Of a stretch of DNA of 64,000 bases, positions 22,837 through 34,400 are shown piece by piece. Below the pieces are notes generated by a model, which was not told where the DNA came from, ran no database searches, and was given only the letters and a program-made list of their open reading frames with translations. A program made the translations under genes and the position numbers. The DNA comes from Patellaria atrata CBS 101060. Taxonomy: Eukaryota > Ascomycota > Dothideomycetes > Patellariales > Patellariaceae. The stretch spans positions 1,358,849 to 1,422,848 of the forward strand of contig MU006093.1 in assembly GCA_010093705.1 (NCBI GenBank), written 5' to 3'. Every line of letters begins with the position of its first letter. The stretch's first letter is position 1.

Positions 22837-23887
22837 ATTGGATCGTAGAAGACGATCTATTGACTAAGACTTATAAAAGTAGTTGGATGTATTGAATGGA
22901 GAGAGGACTGATACTGAAAAGTCGCTTCCATACCACCGCTTTATATTCACTGAATGAAAATCCTTCTTTATCCTTACCGTAGAGCCAAACCCTACGCTGG
23001 TTGGAGAGGGTGACTACGTACAACGTATGGTGAAGTGTGATCAGCAGCTGTATCATTTGATTGAAATTGTCTTTCACAACTGAAGACACAGCTCCACCGC
23101 CACATAATTATCTCATAGTTAACGAGGTGAACGCGAGAAAGCGAGAAACAAAGCGGAGAGCCTTAAAATTAGTTTTATGTATCCGGGATAGCCGAACCGA
23201 AGATTGCTGGTGTGGCAAGAGTGACTTGTGGGCTATTTATAGAAAATGCGACGAATAAGTCTGTCTATAGAAAGGAGCAGCAAGAAATTTAGAAAATGCG
23301 GAATAACATAAACGTTTGTGAGTGGTTACTGGAATACGAATACGACCAATAAGCACTGTGGCTGGAGAAGAAACGAATAGGGCCCTGGAAAATGCTCACC
23401 GGAGCTGCGATGGAACTTAAGTCATGCCAGCAACATGTGAGAAACGTGGAAGACAAACAACGACGGCCAGTTTGAATTCGAAAGTGGTATGCATTATCTG
23501 ATGGAAAATCAATGACGACGTTTAGCGAAGTTAGAAACAGTGGTTAGGGTTGTATTTCATAGCGGTTGAAACGTTAGTTAACAGGAGATCATCAAATACT
23601 TCCTGTAAAAAACTACTAATGGTAGAGCAGAATCGTACAAGCTACAATAAATCGTGAGGAGCACAACAAAATCTTAATAGAGCGCTTCTATTCCTTCCCT
23701 CGAAGCACAGAGTGAAGTCACAACTGAAATGAAAGAAATTCGATAGGTAGAGAATACCTTGATTTAGAATCTGTGAAATTATGGTTCGCAAGGAGTAGAT
23801 TTGCGCTCGCGCTTGATACACAAGCAAAGATATCACTATAGGTAGGTTAACTATACGGTGGGTCAGGTATATCCAACAGATGAAGGG
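22837..23887. other. Intergenic: small secreted protein promoter, telomere gene 3' flank
   Basis: About 1 kb, AT-rich, with no supported coding sequence on either strand. Confidence 0.6.
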
Positions 23888-26800
23888 TCATAGGGACCAC
23901 GACAAAACATCAATATTCTTTTGCGGCGGCCTTAGTACTCCCCGATCATCTGGAGTTCCTAACGCGCCGTTCACTGCTTTCAACCCGGAGAAATACCTGA
24001 AGTATTCTTTCAGAGGATTATTATCTGCTTCAACAAACTGTCGGTGCGACGCATCGACATCATTACGAGAAGGTTTAGCTGATGTAAAAACAGTAGCCGT
24101 CTTGGATGCCAGAATGGGCTCCGGTGTTGTTATCTGCTGGGCGTGTTTTGCCGCTGTATATGGTGTTTCGCCCCTCCGGCTAAATTTTGTCTGTTGTAAA
24201 TTCGTTGCTCGATCATGGCTTTTACTTAATGGCTTCGGGGCGCTGTGAAGAGTTTCAAGGAATAGGGGTTGCTTACGTGTTCCACTCCCTGTCCAGGGAT
24301 GTCTACTAGAGGTGGTTGCTGATCTGGAGGGGGTAGATGGATGGGTTGCAGAGGTGAATTCGGGTAGCGATGCTTGATCAGAGGCTTTGAGCGGTCGCCC
24401 CGGTGATTTCTCTTTCTGAACTACATCAGTAGCCATAATTTGAGATGTAACACGTCTCGTCCTCGGTGATGATCGATCTGGGAGTCTTTTATGGAACGAC
24501 GAAGTAGTCTTTGGTCGATTGTTGCTAGAATGCGACGGCTCACCAATCTCTTCACGGTCTCGGTGGGGTTGATCTGAGCTCTTGGGTTCGGTGGAGGCGT
24601 TTCCGAAACTCGGGTGGCTTTGGTGCGTTCTCTCGTCACCCACGGCCGAGGATTGACGTTGAAGCATGATATATCGGCTCCCCGAAACAGATGTAGCTTG
24701 CTTGTCGTTGGGAAGGATGTTATCGGGAGCAGAAAGTGAACCATCAGCCGGAGTCATCATTTTAGATGGCCCGAAAGATTGGAGATCTGCATTGATACAA
24801 TCAGTCAACGAGTATGCTTCAATCTCTGACACTTCTCATCTTTACGGCGCGAGTACACTTTGGGACGTATTTTAGAAAGAAGGAAAACTGAGAGAGATAT
24901 CAGAGATATCATATTACACTATACTTGCACCACTATCCAGATTGAACGCTGCAGAGGAGGGGTATACTTGAGTTAATGCACTGAATTAAGAAAATTGCTC
25001 ACTATCAAGACCCATGATCTCCCAAATGCTCTTTGGTTCGACCACATGTTTCACGTACTTCGGCTCGCCAATTTCAACTCTATAGTACTTTTCATAATCG
25101 ATCGGATCCTCTCCTTGATCTGCGCATTCCTCGAGATAAGGCTTATAATCAGTTTTGTGTCGAATGATGAAATCGTCCCAGTGCGATATCTGCTGCACGG
25201 TTCCTGCTTGCTCAAGCAGCGCAATCTTTCGGCAAAGTCCCAGAAAGTGGTTTAGGTTTCCTCCGTATTCTGGATATGTATGCAAGAATCTTTCGAATAG
25301 AATTTGGGCTTTCTGCAGTAGGGAAGTTGACATAGAGTTTATGGATGGTGGAATACGTGGTAAAGGCATTATTGACATAGGAACTTGGCGAGCGACTTCT
25401 GCACCTTCTTTGGGCTTCATAATGACTTCGGGTGGAGAAGTATTTCGGTCCAATTCTGCTAGCTTGTTCATGTATTCTGTACGATGATGCTCGACATATA
25501 CAGAGGGATCCTGAGAAACTGGGACGTCCTGGCTGAAACCATACTTTGCTGCATGCTTTTTCAACCTTTTGAGGTCTCTAGTAGGTGTTAGAGGTTTCAT
25601 TGCTTCCCTCTTGTTCCGATTTGAGAACGCCGCGTGCGACCCGGAATTATTCTCGTGCGTCGAGGGAGATTTCTGCGTATCTCTGATCATTACCGTTGTG
25701 CTTTGCTGATTGTGGCCTGGTTGTGATGGGGCATCCATTAATGGTATTTGATCAATGCTCCTTTGTGAGGCTTCAATCATCTCACCTTCGATTTGTTGTT
25801 GTACTGGATCGACGTCCATAATCGATGGAAGATCATCGTTTTCAGCAGCTACGGAAGTACTGGGAAGAATTTGATTTGATGCTGAAATGTTCGCCGAAGA
25901 GAATTCCAGAACAACTTCAGTGTCAGAAGCAATTTTACTTTGTTCTTTAGCCCCCGAATTGAGAAGATTTGTTTTGTGTTTTGAACTTGGAGTCGCTTTA
26001 ACTTCTAGTTTAGACGCCGGTTTTACCTTGGTAACTAAAGATGGGACAGGTGTGGTACCAAGTCGAGAGCTAGGAGAATTACGTAGAGCGTGAGGCACTG
26101 ATATTTCCAGCTCGGAATCAGAATCGTTCAACGCTTGTGAACTGAAATTCTGTGAAAAGCGGTTGCGGTTTCGCTTATCTATCGAAGAGGAACCGAAGTT
26201 CTTGACCATATCACAAACCTCATCTTCGCTATCAGGTGGCAGTACCTCTCTCCGGTTAGTTACGCGGGGTGGTGATGGGCTCCAAGAAAGGCGCTGTGAC
26301 GAAGGAAGCTCTTCTAATGATGATTCAATAGCTCTTACTTCAGACTGATCTAAATCATCGGTATCACTGGTTGACACCGATACGGAGGAATGATTTGTTG
26401 CTCTGTTCTTTCTTCTCTCCCAAATTTTGACAAACTTCCGCAGTTCATCCAGTACTTTTACTGGTATATGAGGTCCGTAAGGACGTACACCTGGTTCCGG
26501 GGGTACCCAAGACTCTGGCCTGTCAAGGAGTGATTTTTGATCTTTAGGTATAATGGTGATTGAGCGAGTTATCAAAGGGGGCCATTTATCTTGAAGATCT
26601 TCTGTTGGGACATTAGGGCTACTCCCTGTACCTTCGCCGGTCTGTTCGAATTCTGGTTCTGCGCCACTCTGACCCTGAACTAGAGGCTCTGCAACAGCGA
26701 CGTCCATGCCCATTTGGGTATCTTCGTTATAGCGCTCCATGGGTTTGATGCTCTCAGAGTCATTGGCGGGAGACTTTGGCTCTTCTGGCTCCTTACTAAG

Positions 26801-27870
26801 AACATCAGTCATTTGCAAGTCGTTTGACAATTGTGGTTCTTTCTCTGAATCCTGTTTATCTTTGGCGCGTAGAATATCCAAAAGAGCTTCATGCCTCGTT
26901 CTGTCTGAAGGTCTGGCGGCATCTCCAAACCCAGACACGGAGTCGCGAGAGCGACTGGCTCGTACTGGTGCAGCAACGTTGATCCCTTGGATTAACTCGA
27001 CTCGTGAAGCGATAACTCCCCGCTTCGGACGTGGGAATTGAGTCGAAAATGATATTTGACTTTCTACCAGATTCTCATCGATGCTTTGCTCCGGAGAGAA
27101 CGAGGTTGGTCGCGGGGGGATGGAGGATACCGCACGTGATGAATGCCGGTTCCTGAAATCGTTTATGAACTCGGCCTCCTCTTGGATTTCTAACGGTACT
27201 GGGCGAGATGACTCCATCTGTTGGAACTCCTCAATCAACTGTGATGCGCGTTCTCGCTCCAAAATGTGACATGGTGTCTCCTCTGGACCTGAACTGAGCA
27301 CACCTTGCCATTGGAACCTAGTTATAAGAAGAGACAGATGTGGTGGCCCGAGTGGTGTAACCACAATATCGAACGTTTCCAGATCCAATAGACCTCCTTT
27401 ACCCTCCGTCAACCGTTTCCCTTTCTCAGATTCATATTTTTGAACAGCGGAAGAAGAAATTGTCGCTTGAACGGTTGTAAATCCATCGGATATCTCGGCT
27501 TTGATTGGATTTCTGAAGGTTAAAAACTTTGTTGAGGTGGTTAGCACCGGTTCCCGGTCAGGTTCACAGATAGAAGTGCAAATCATCTGGGACATACCTT
27601 CTGGACACGTACGATCCGCATCTCACCGACATGATATTTGATCTTAATGCGAAGATTACTCCCATCTTCTTCAAATAGACCGCTCAGTTTCGCAACAGAG
27701 AACTTTTTGCGCGCCGGTGTAGGAACAGCAGTGCTGAACGCTTCGTCGTCCGAATGCGGCTCGGTTTTGATGATAGTCTCTTCCTTAGCTTTGAACTTTT
27801 TCCATCCTAAAGCTAGCTTGACTTCTTCTTCTACGAAGTTCCCAAGCCAATCCTTCATAAGTGCGGCCAT
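23888..27870 (-). CDS. Est3/TPP1-like telomere (shelterin) protein
   Basis: Three exons: 27870-27598, 27526-25003 and 24786-23888; 1231 aa. The first two exons form an OB-fold-like N-terminus: WLGNFVEEEVKLALGWKKF, RIVRVQK-FLTF, then SDGFTTVQATISS and LLITRFQW. This matches the TPP1/Est3 (Tpz1-type) domain that recruits telomerase and binds other shelterin subunits. A long disordered Ser/Pro/Glu-rich linker follows, then a conserved helical block (WDDFIIRHKTDYKPYLEEC, about residues 785-830 of the model). The extreme C-terminus reads NIDVLSWSL, a short motif I associate with this fungal family. Intron 2 (216 nt, GTGAGC...TGCAG) is long for this window and may hide a small exon; it could also separate two genes. 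The phase fits one protein. Confidence 0.68.
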
Positions 27871-28498
27871 TTCAGCGGGTTAGGTGTGTCTCGCGGGGCG
27901 AGTTGTAGGTGTTGACATGACTTGGGTTTCTGACTGTTCATTCGGGAGTAAGGTAGTGCCAAAGTTTAAAGTTCGCAAATTTGAAAAAAAAAAAAAGAGG
28001 TCCCGATGTGTGAAAGTAGTTGTAAACTATCTTAGAACTATATCAGTACACGCGACGCGTCGTTTGACTGCGGGACAGCGGGAGGAAGTGGAGAGGGGAA
28101 GCCGCGGAGGAGAACGACAGAAGCAAATAGAGCAAACAAAATCGTCATCCCGAGACATCACCTTCACGAGACATGTGCAGACACCACACCGCCCCTAAAG
28201 CAATGGCGAATGATTTTCCTGAGTGACTATATCTCTAACTACTAACAGCGGAGAAGTCTATTTATCCTTCCATGCCTTCTACTACAAATTTAGGGCTCCA
28301 CAGCCTAGTATCCTGCGCATACGGCGCATTTCTTGCTCGTCGCCTTTGATATCTACACCTCACTCACTAGTCATTCCCTCCCCTTCCCTCAATCCACGAA
28401 ATAAACTGTTTCTACACCAGTAGTATTCTCTACCTCAGTTCGCAGCTGTCAGTGTAGGAGTTACTACCACGCATGCGCCCTTGGACGTAGGCGACCGG
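27871..28498. promoter_or_regulatory. Shared divergent promoter region (telomere protein / FAB1)
   Basis: 628 bp between outward-facing start codons. It includes an A-run at 27984-27995 and pyrimidine-rich DNA at 28370-28440 before FAB1. No gene is seen. Confidence 0.5.
28473..28490 (+). promoter_or_regulatory. Five-codon upstream ORF ahead of FAB1
   Basis: An ATG followed by four sense codons and TAG, out of frame with FAB1 and ending 8 nt before its first in-frame ATG. If in the transcript it would be the last uORF before the start. There is no transcript evidence. Confidence 0.4.
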
Positions 28499-31400
28499 AT
28501 GGCGTACGAAAGCCCTGTAGAGACGAACAGCCCTTCGGCGTCTCTAATACGACTTCCTCTTACCCTGAATTCCCGCCGAGGGTCTATCGTTTCGCTCTCG
28601 TCTCGAACTCCCGTCGATAAAGAGCACCTCTCTATTACTCTTGATCGCATACATACAAGTGCCTCCCGCTCTGATACGTTGACCACCTTTGACGAATTCG
28701 CTTCACCGCCCCCTTCATCATACAGTACCGAAGGAAAAGGTTTAACCGGTGAACTCGTTCAAGGTGGTCTTTCAGGTCTATACAGTCGGATCAGGGCCTC
28801 TGTGAGTGCCAATAAAGAAAGTGGCCGATCTTCCACTTCATCAAGCCGCGGAGATCTTACTGAGGGCTCGAAGGCGCGTGACCCTTTGACCAAACCCACC
28901 AGAAAAGATACGAAGAGTTCGAGTGATACTATAATATCGTCACCAGTACTCGTCTCGGCACCCTCTTCCCAACTTCAATCACCCCTCGCGAGTCAGTTTT
29001 CCGATGTCCAGATCTCCGGCAGTCAACGTCAAGATGGTTCAAGAGATTCTATTGCGAGCCCTGTTTCGCTTGCCAGTTCTAAGACAAAGCTGTATGATTC
29101 TGAAGTACCTAGTATCCCTGGTCCCAGCCGCTCACACAGTTCTGGTGGCGCAAACGTTAATTCCCGCCGAAGCTCACTGAGCGAATCTAGAACAAAAGCA
29201 CCAAAACTAAAAAACGGAATCTCATCACGGCAAAGCCAAGTTGGCCGGGATAGTCTCACGGGAGCTGACAGCGTTAACTATACGGGAAATACTGGCTTTG
29301 CTGGAATTGGCACGACCGCATCAGAAGACGAGATTGATTCGACCGATGAAGATATTGTTGTCGTTGTAGACAGGGGTTTGGAGAGGATAGAGGATTTGAG
29401 CACCGTAAATTCCCGGGTGAGGAGCTCTGAAGAGTCGAGATTGGCGGGAAAAGACACCGCGAACTCTTTTGTAAAGGGATCTCAGACAATCCTTACTTCC
29501 AATGGAGGTCAGGATGACCTGACCCGGGTAGTTTCAAGGGAAACTGTAAACCCACAACGGCCACCATTGATACAAGTGAGCCAATCTCATTTACCTGGAT
29601 TCAAGGCTTCTCGTGCCTCCTCGTCGGATGGTCTTAGCTCCGTTACAACTTTTACGGCCTCCCGAAATCCTCAAGTAGGGATAATCGAGGAGAAATCTCG
29701 ACCCCAGAACTTGAATAAGGGCACAGATGTATTGCCAAACAGTGTTTTCTCCCAGGTACAAAGACGCGTATTAGCGAAGGAGTTCTGGATGAAAGACGAG
29801 AATGCGAAGGATTGCTTCAATTGTGGTGATGCGTTTTCCACCTTTCGCAGGAAACATCACTGTAGGACTTGTGGCCAAATTTTCGATGCGAAGTGCACCT
29901 CTCTCGTGTCTGGAAATCTATTTGGACAATCGTCTAGTCTTCGAGTGTGCAAACCGTGTGAAGCTCTCATATATGGTCCTGATGACGATTCGTCTGTCTA
30001 TTCCGACGATACAGAGCATCAGTTCCAAGAAAAAGATACAATAGTAGGAACATCGGGACACTCCAGCGCCGATAACCCATCCGCTGATCGAGATCATACG
30101 AAGATTGGAACTCCAATAATGGGTATTGCTGTTTCACGTAGGAATGTAGAAGCGAAACGACGATCCGCAGTATTAGAATTTGAAGGGCAACAGGGACTTG
30201 CGAGACCAAGTTCATCGAAATCTTTACGGTCTCTCAGCGGTCGGCCTCTTTCGGCCGGACATAGACGGTATCACTCTCGTCACCAGCATATGCGGTCTCT
30301 AAGGTTGGGTCATGAGGATCGAGCTCCCTTTCACCGGCACGAAGCCGAAGATAATCACACGCGTTCGCTCCTTCCCGCCTTTCATCATGACATCATCATC
30401 GACCCTGACCTGGCACCTTTTCTATCGGATGACAGTTCAAGTGAAGACGAACAAGTTAGCATTTTCGCCGCATTGAATAGCGAAAGTCCCGCATCAGCAA
30501 GCGCGAACCATGACAAAGGGCCCTTTTCTAGCCTCTTCTCCTCTTCCCGAAAAGGTCGATCACGACTTGGCGACAGAGGGTCTGGAGCTCATAGCACGTC
30601 CCATCGCGACTTTGACAACGCAAGTATCTCAAGCAAAACACAACGCACTCATCGTAGACACAATCTGAGCGTGAGCTCCATAACCCATCCTCGCCCGTCT
30701 CCACGGCGAAGCAAGAGCAATAGCCTGCTCAAATCGATTGGAGCAGCCTTAGGGAGCACTCCACAAGATACAAACCTCGGTCCCTCAAACGATCCATATC
30801 TAAAGCCGGGGGATGCGACAATGATGACACGAAGCGCTGCAATGCAGGGCGAAGCTGCACCTGCTGTTGAATTAAACGATGCAAGCTTAAAGCACGTAAG
30901 GAAGCTTTTGAGGCAACTTCTCCAGGATTCCCGAATCTCCCATATCAACAGCTGGGAGAAAGCGCTTATGCCCATTTTACTACAATGCACAGATGACGTC
31001 AATCCAGATACTCATCATCGCAAAGATGATATCGACATTCGCCATTACATCAAATTGAAAAAGGTCCCAGGAGGCAAACCCGGAGACACTTCCTATGTAT
31101 CCGGCGTTGTTTTCTCCAAAAATGTTGCCCTGAAAAGCATGGCTCGGACCATATCAAACCCTCGCACCGTCATAGTCACTTTCGCGCTCGAGTATGCAAG
31201 GCATCAACAGCACTTTATGAGCCTGGAGCCTGTAATTGCCCAGGAACGAGAGTATCTGAAAAATCTTGTAAATCGCATAGTCGCATTGAACCCACAGGTT
31301 CTGCTAGTAGAGAAGCACGTCGCAAGAATAGCCCTTGAATACCTCGAAGCGGCTGGCATTGCAGTGGCTTGTAATGTTAAACGCTCAGTTCTGAGTGCAG

Positions 31401-34400
31401 TGGCACGCTGTACTCAAACGAGAATGATATCTTCAGTAGATAAGCTGACGCTGGATTCTCATCATTTAGGTACCTGCTCGAGCTTTGATGTCAAGACGTA
31501 CGTTCATAAGGGGATGAAGAAGACGTACTTATACTTTTCCGGTTGTCAGAAAGATCTTGGTTGTACCATAGTTCTCCGAGGTGCCGAGTTACCTGCATTG
31601 AGAAGACTGAAGCTTATTACTGAATTTATGTGCTATGTTGTCTATAGTCTCAAGTTGGAGACTTCCCTTATGCGAGACGAGTCGGTTCTTCTCCCGTCGT
31701 CCAGTGAGGGTGGAACTGTCTCACCTGGCAAATCAACTGCACGTCAAATAGCGGATTCAGCGCACAATGACCCAGCTGCAGTTGCTGATGGTATTGTACA
31801 AGCAAGTATAAAGCTTCAAGAGCAAATTCAAGAGTCATCCGAAAACCCCAAACCGTATTCTGCCGTTACGAATACGGAAGTTCTTGGAGCAACCGCAGGA
31901 TCCGGCGGGGATTCCCTTTCGCAAAGTCTCGGCTGCTGCAAAGCCTCAGACACAGAAGTCCCTAATGATGATCTTCCAATCTCGTCTGATTATGGGGATA
32001 TGGTAGATCAGTTCAGGACAAGAGTTCTGTCTGGATCACCTTTCGTCAAGTTCATGCAACCTTACCTTTTGATGACCGTCCGTGAGCAAGAACGACGCAT
32101 TGCATACTTGAAACGACTTCGAGATCAATATAGCCGAGGGGATGATACTGATGATACTGAAAAAGATCTTCAGAATTTCCAGCTTGTGAAACCTGACATG
32201 GTCCATACAGTCGTGGAGACACTTTCAAGACCGGTGAGGGATTTTCTTCATGCCGTACATAATGCTGAATATGATAAAGCGATGCATAACTATCTTACGC
32301 AGAAAAGGCAATGGGAGGCTTATTTAGCAAGTAATCCCAACCTCTTCGACCCTCTTAATCATCAAAGGATAGCTTTCTTATTCAGCGTCGTTAATTCATT
32401 GACATCAGCACCATGCATTGGGCCAGAAATAATGGCGCTTGAGTATTATAATGGGCACGAGTTCAATGATGGCTTTGTCACAGATTGCAGTCTTGGTCAA
32501 TTCGTACAAGAACTCTGCATGAATGTGGACACTCGTTGCCCTGGTGACCGTTGCCATAAGACTGTGTTAGATCATCATAGGCAATATGTGCACGGTGGGG
32601 GCAAGATGAGCATCATAGCTCAGAGAGAACCATCCAAACTCCGAGGCATGCAAAATACGATACTGATGTGGAGCTGCTGCAGAATCTGTGGGCAAGAGAC
32701 ACAGGTTATGCCAATGTCGGATAATACCTGGAAGTACTCCTTCGGGAAATATTTGGAGTTGACATTTTGGAGCATGAACCTACCTCCAAGGACGGGAGTC
32801 TGCGCTCATGACGTCCATAAGAACCATGTTCGATATTTCGGCTACAACGATGTTGCGCTAAGGATACAATATGATCCTATCCAACTTCGCGATGTGGTTG
32901 TTCCTAAACCCGTAGTCACTTGGAAGGTTGAGGCAGACTTAAAACTCAAGAATGAACAATTCCTGAAGTTGGAAGAGCGACTCGACAAGTTCATGGCCTC
33001 TGTCAGAGCTCGAATCAAAAGCATCCGAGTTGAAAGCGTGGAACCTGAGAAGGTTGAAGCTTGCCGAGCAGAAGTTGAGAGATTGATGAAACGGGCAAAT
33101 AATGAACATGAGGTATTGAAGAACAAGCTCAAGGAGAAGTACTTGAAGTCTAGGTATTATGAGATTATTCCCCTAAACAGGGCCGGAAGGTTCATGCACG
33201 AAAAAGCCCTAGTATGGGACGATATGTTCTTGGAGTTCGAACGCATGTTTTTCCCGTCCGAGAAGGATATTGGAAGATTGGCGGCATTACAGCTTCGGAA
33301 GATCTTCCTTGATAGAGATGAGTCTGTCACATCTTTAAACTCACTGGATGAGCCCAAAGAAACTACGCCGAGCGTTGAAGAGGGATCTCCCGATACGAAA
33401 CCTAAAGACGAACCGTCCCAAGTGATTCCATCCAGCCCTAGTTTGAGTGCTAATGCTGCATCAGACATTATGAATTCAGTTGTAGAAAAAGATCGAGGCG
33501 CCATGGAGCAGTCTTTGGATGGAGAGGGTACACCTCGCCTACCTGAAATTAAAGTCGACACACCGTCAAATGCTGGTCAAGATCAGGCAACTCCGATTGT
33601 TGAGACGCCTGTTCAACCTGTTGAATTAGAGGAGGTCAAACACCTCGATTTGGTAGTCTCTTCCAAACTCGCAGAAAAGAAACCGATTATAACGAGACAG
33701 GTGACGGCCAATACTTCCATTGGAGATATACCTATCTCGGGACCTTCTCATGTTTCGCATGAGGGCGTCACCTCACTTGAGAGCACTGCTTCTGGCGGTG
33801 GGAATCAGCAAGTTTTGCCTTCGTCTAGTCATAATGAAACTATTCAGGAATCAAGGATTCCCCGTCCCGTTGATGGGTTCCGTCGAGATCTTCCACAGCG
33901 CCCTCCACTGTTTCCTCGAGCTCAGAGTCAACCACACAACGTACTTCGTAGAGAACAAAGTAATAACAGCACAACTCCGGTTAGCTCAACTGGATACGGC
34001 AATAACTTGAGTACGACGGAACACCCCAAACACAACCTTGGGGATCCTGCCAGAGCTCTCGAAAAGAGGATGGCTGATAGACTTGGTCTGGGTAACTTCA
34101 AGCCAGGAAAATTCACTCAATCCTTTATCCCGCGGTCTATTCCTACGAAGCGTAATGATACCAAAGTATCCAGCTTAACGAAGTATTTCGACCAACTGGG
34201 CCGTGAGTTTGAGAAGGAACGCTTGCGTGAACGTCGTTTGAGAGCTGCAAAAAGTCGCCAAGCCAGAGCCCTTCCTCTAGCCTCTGCAAAACCCACCGTT
34301 GAAATTTACCGTGACCCACATCAAGCTGCTCTAGAACAGGATGATATGGATGAGGACACCAGTTCTCCTAACCGTCAAAGCTTGGAGACTAGTACGTTGG

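Noticed and set aside
24241-24280. Apparent GTAAGC...CACAG intron in the last exon of the telomere gene
   Set aside because: Only 34 nt long, and splicing it leads to an early stop, while reading through keeps a long conserved-looking frame.
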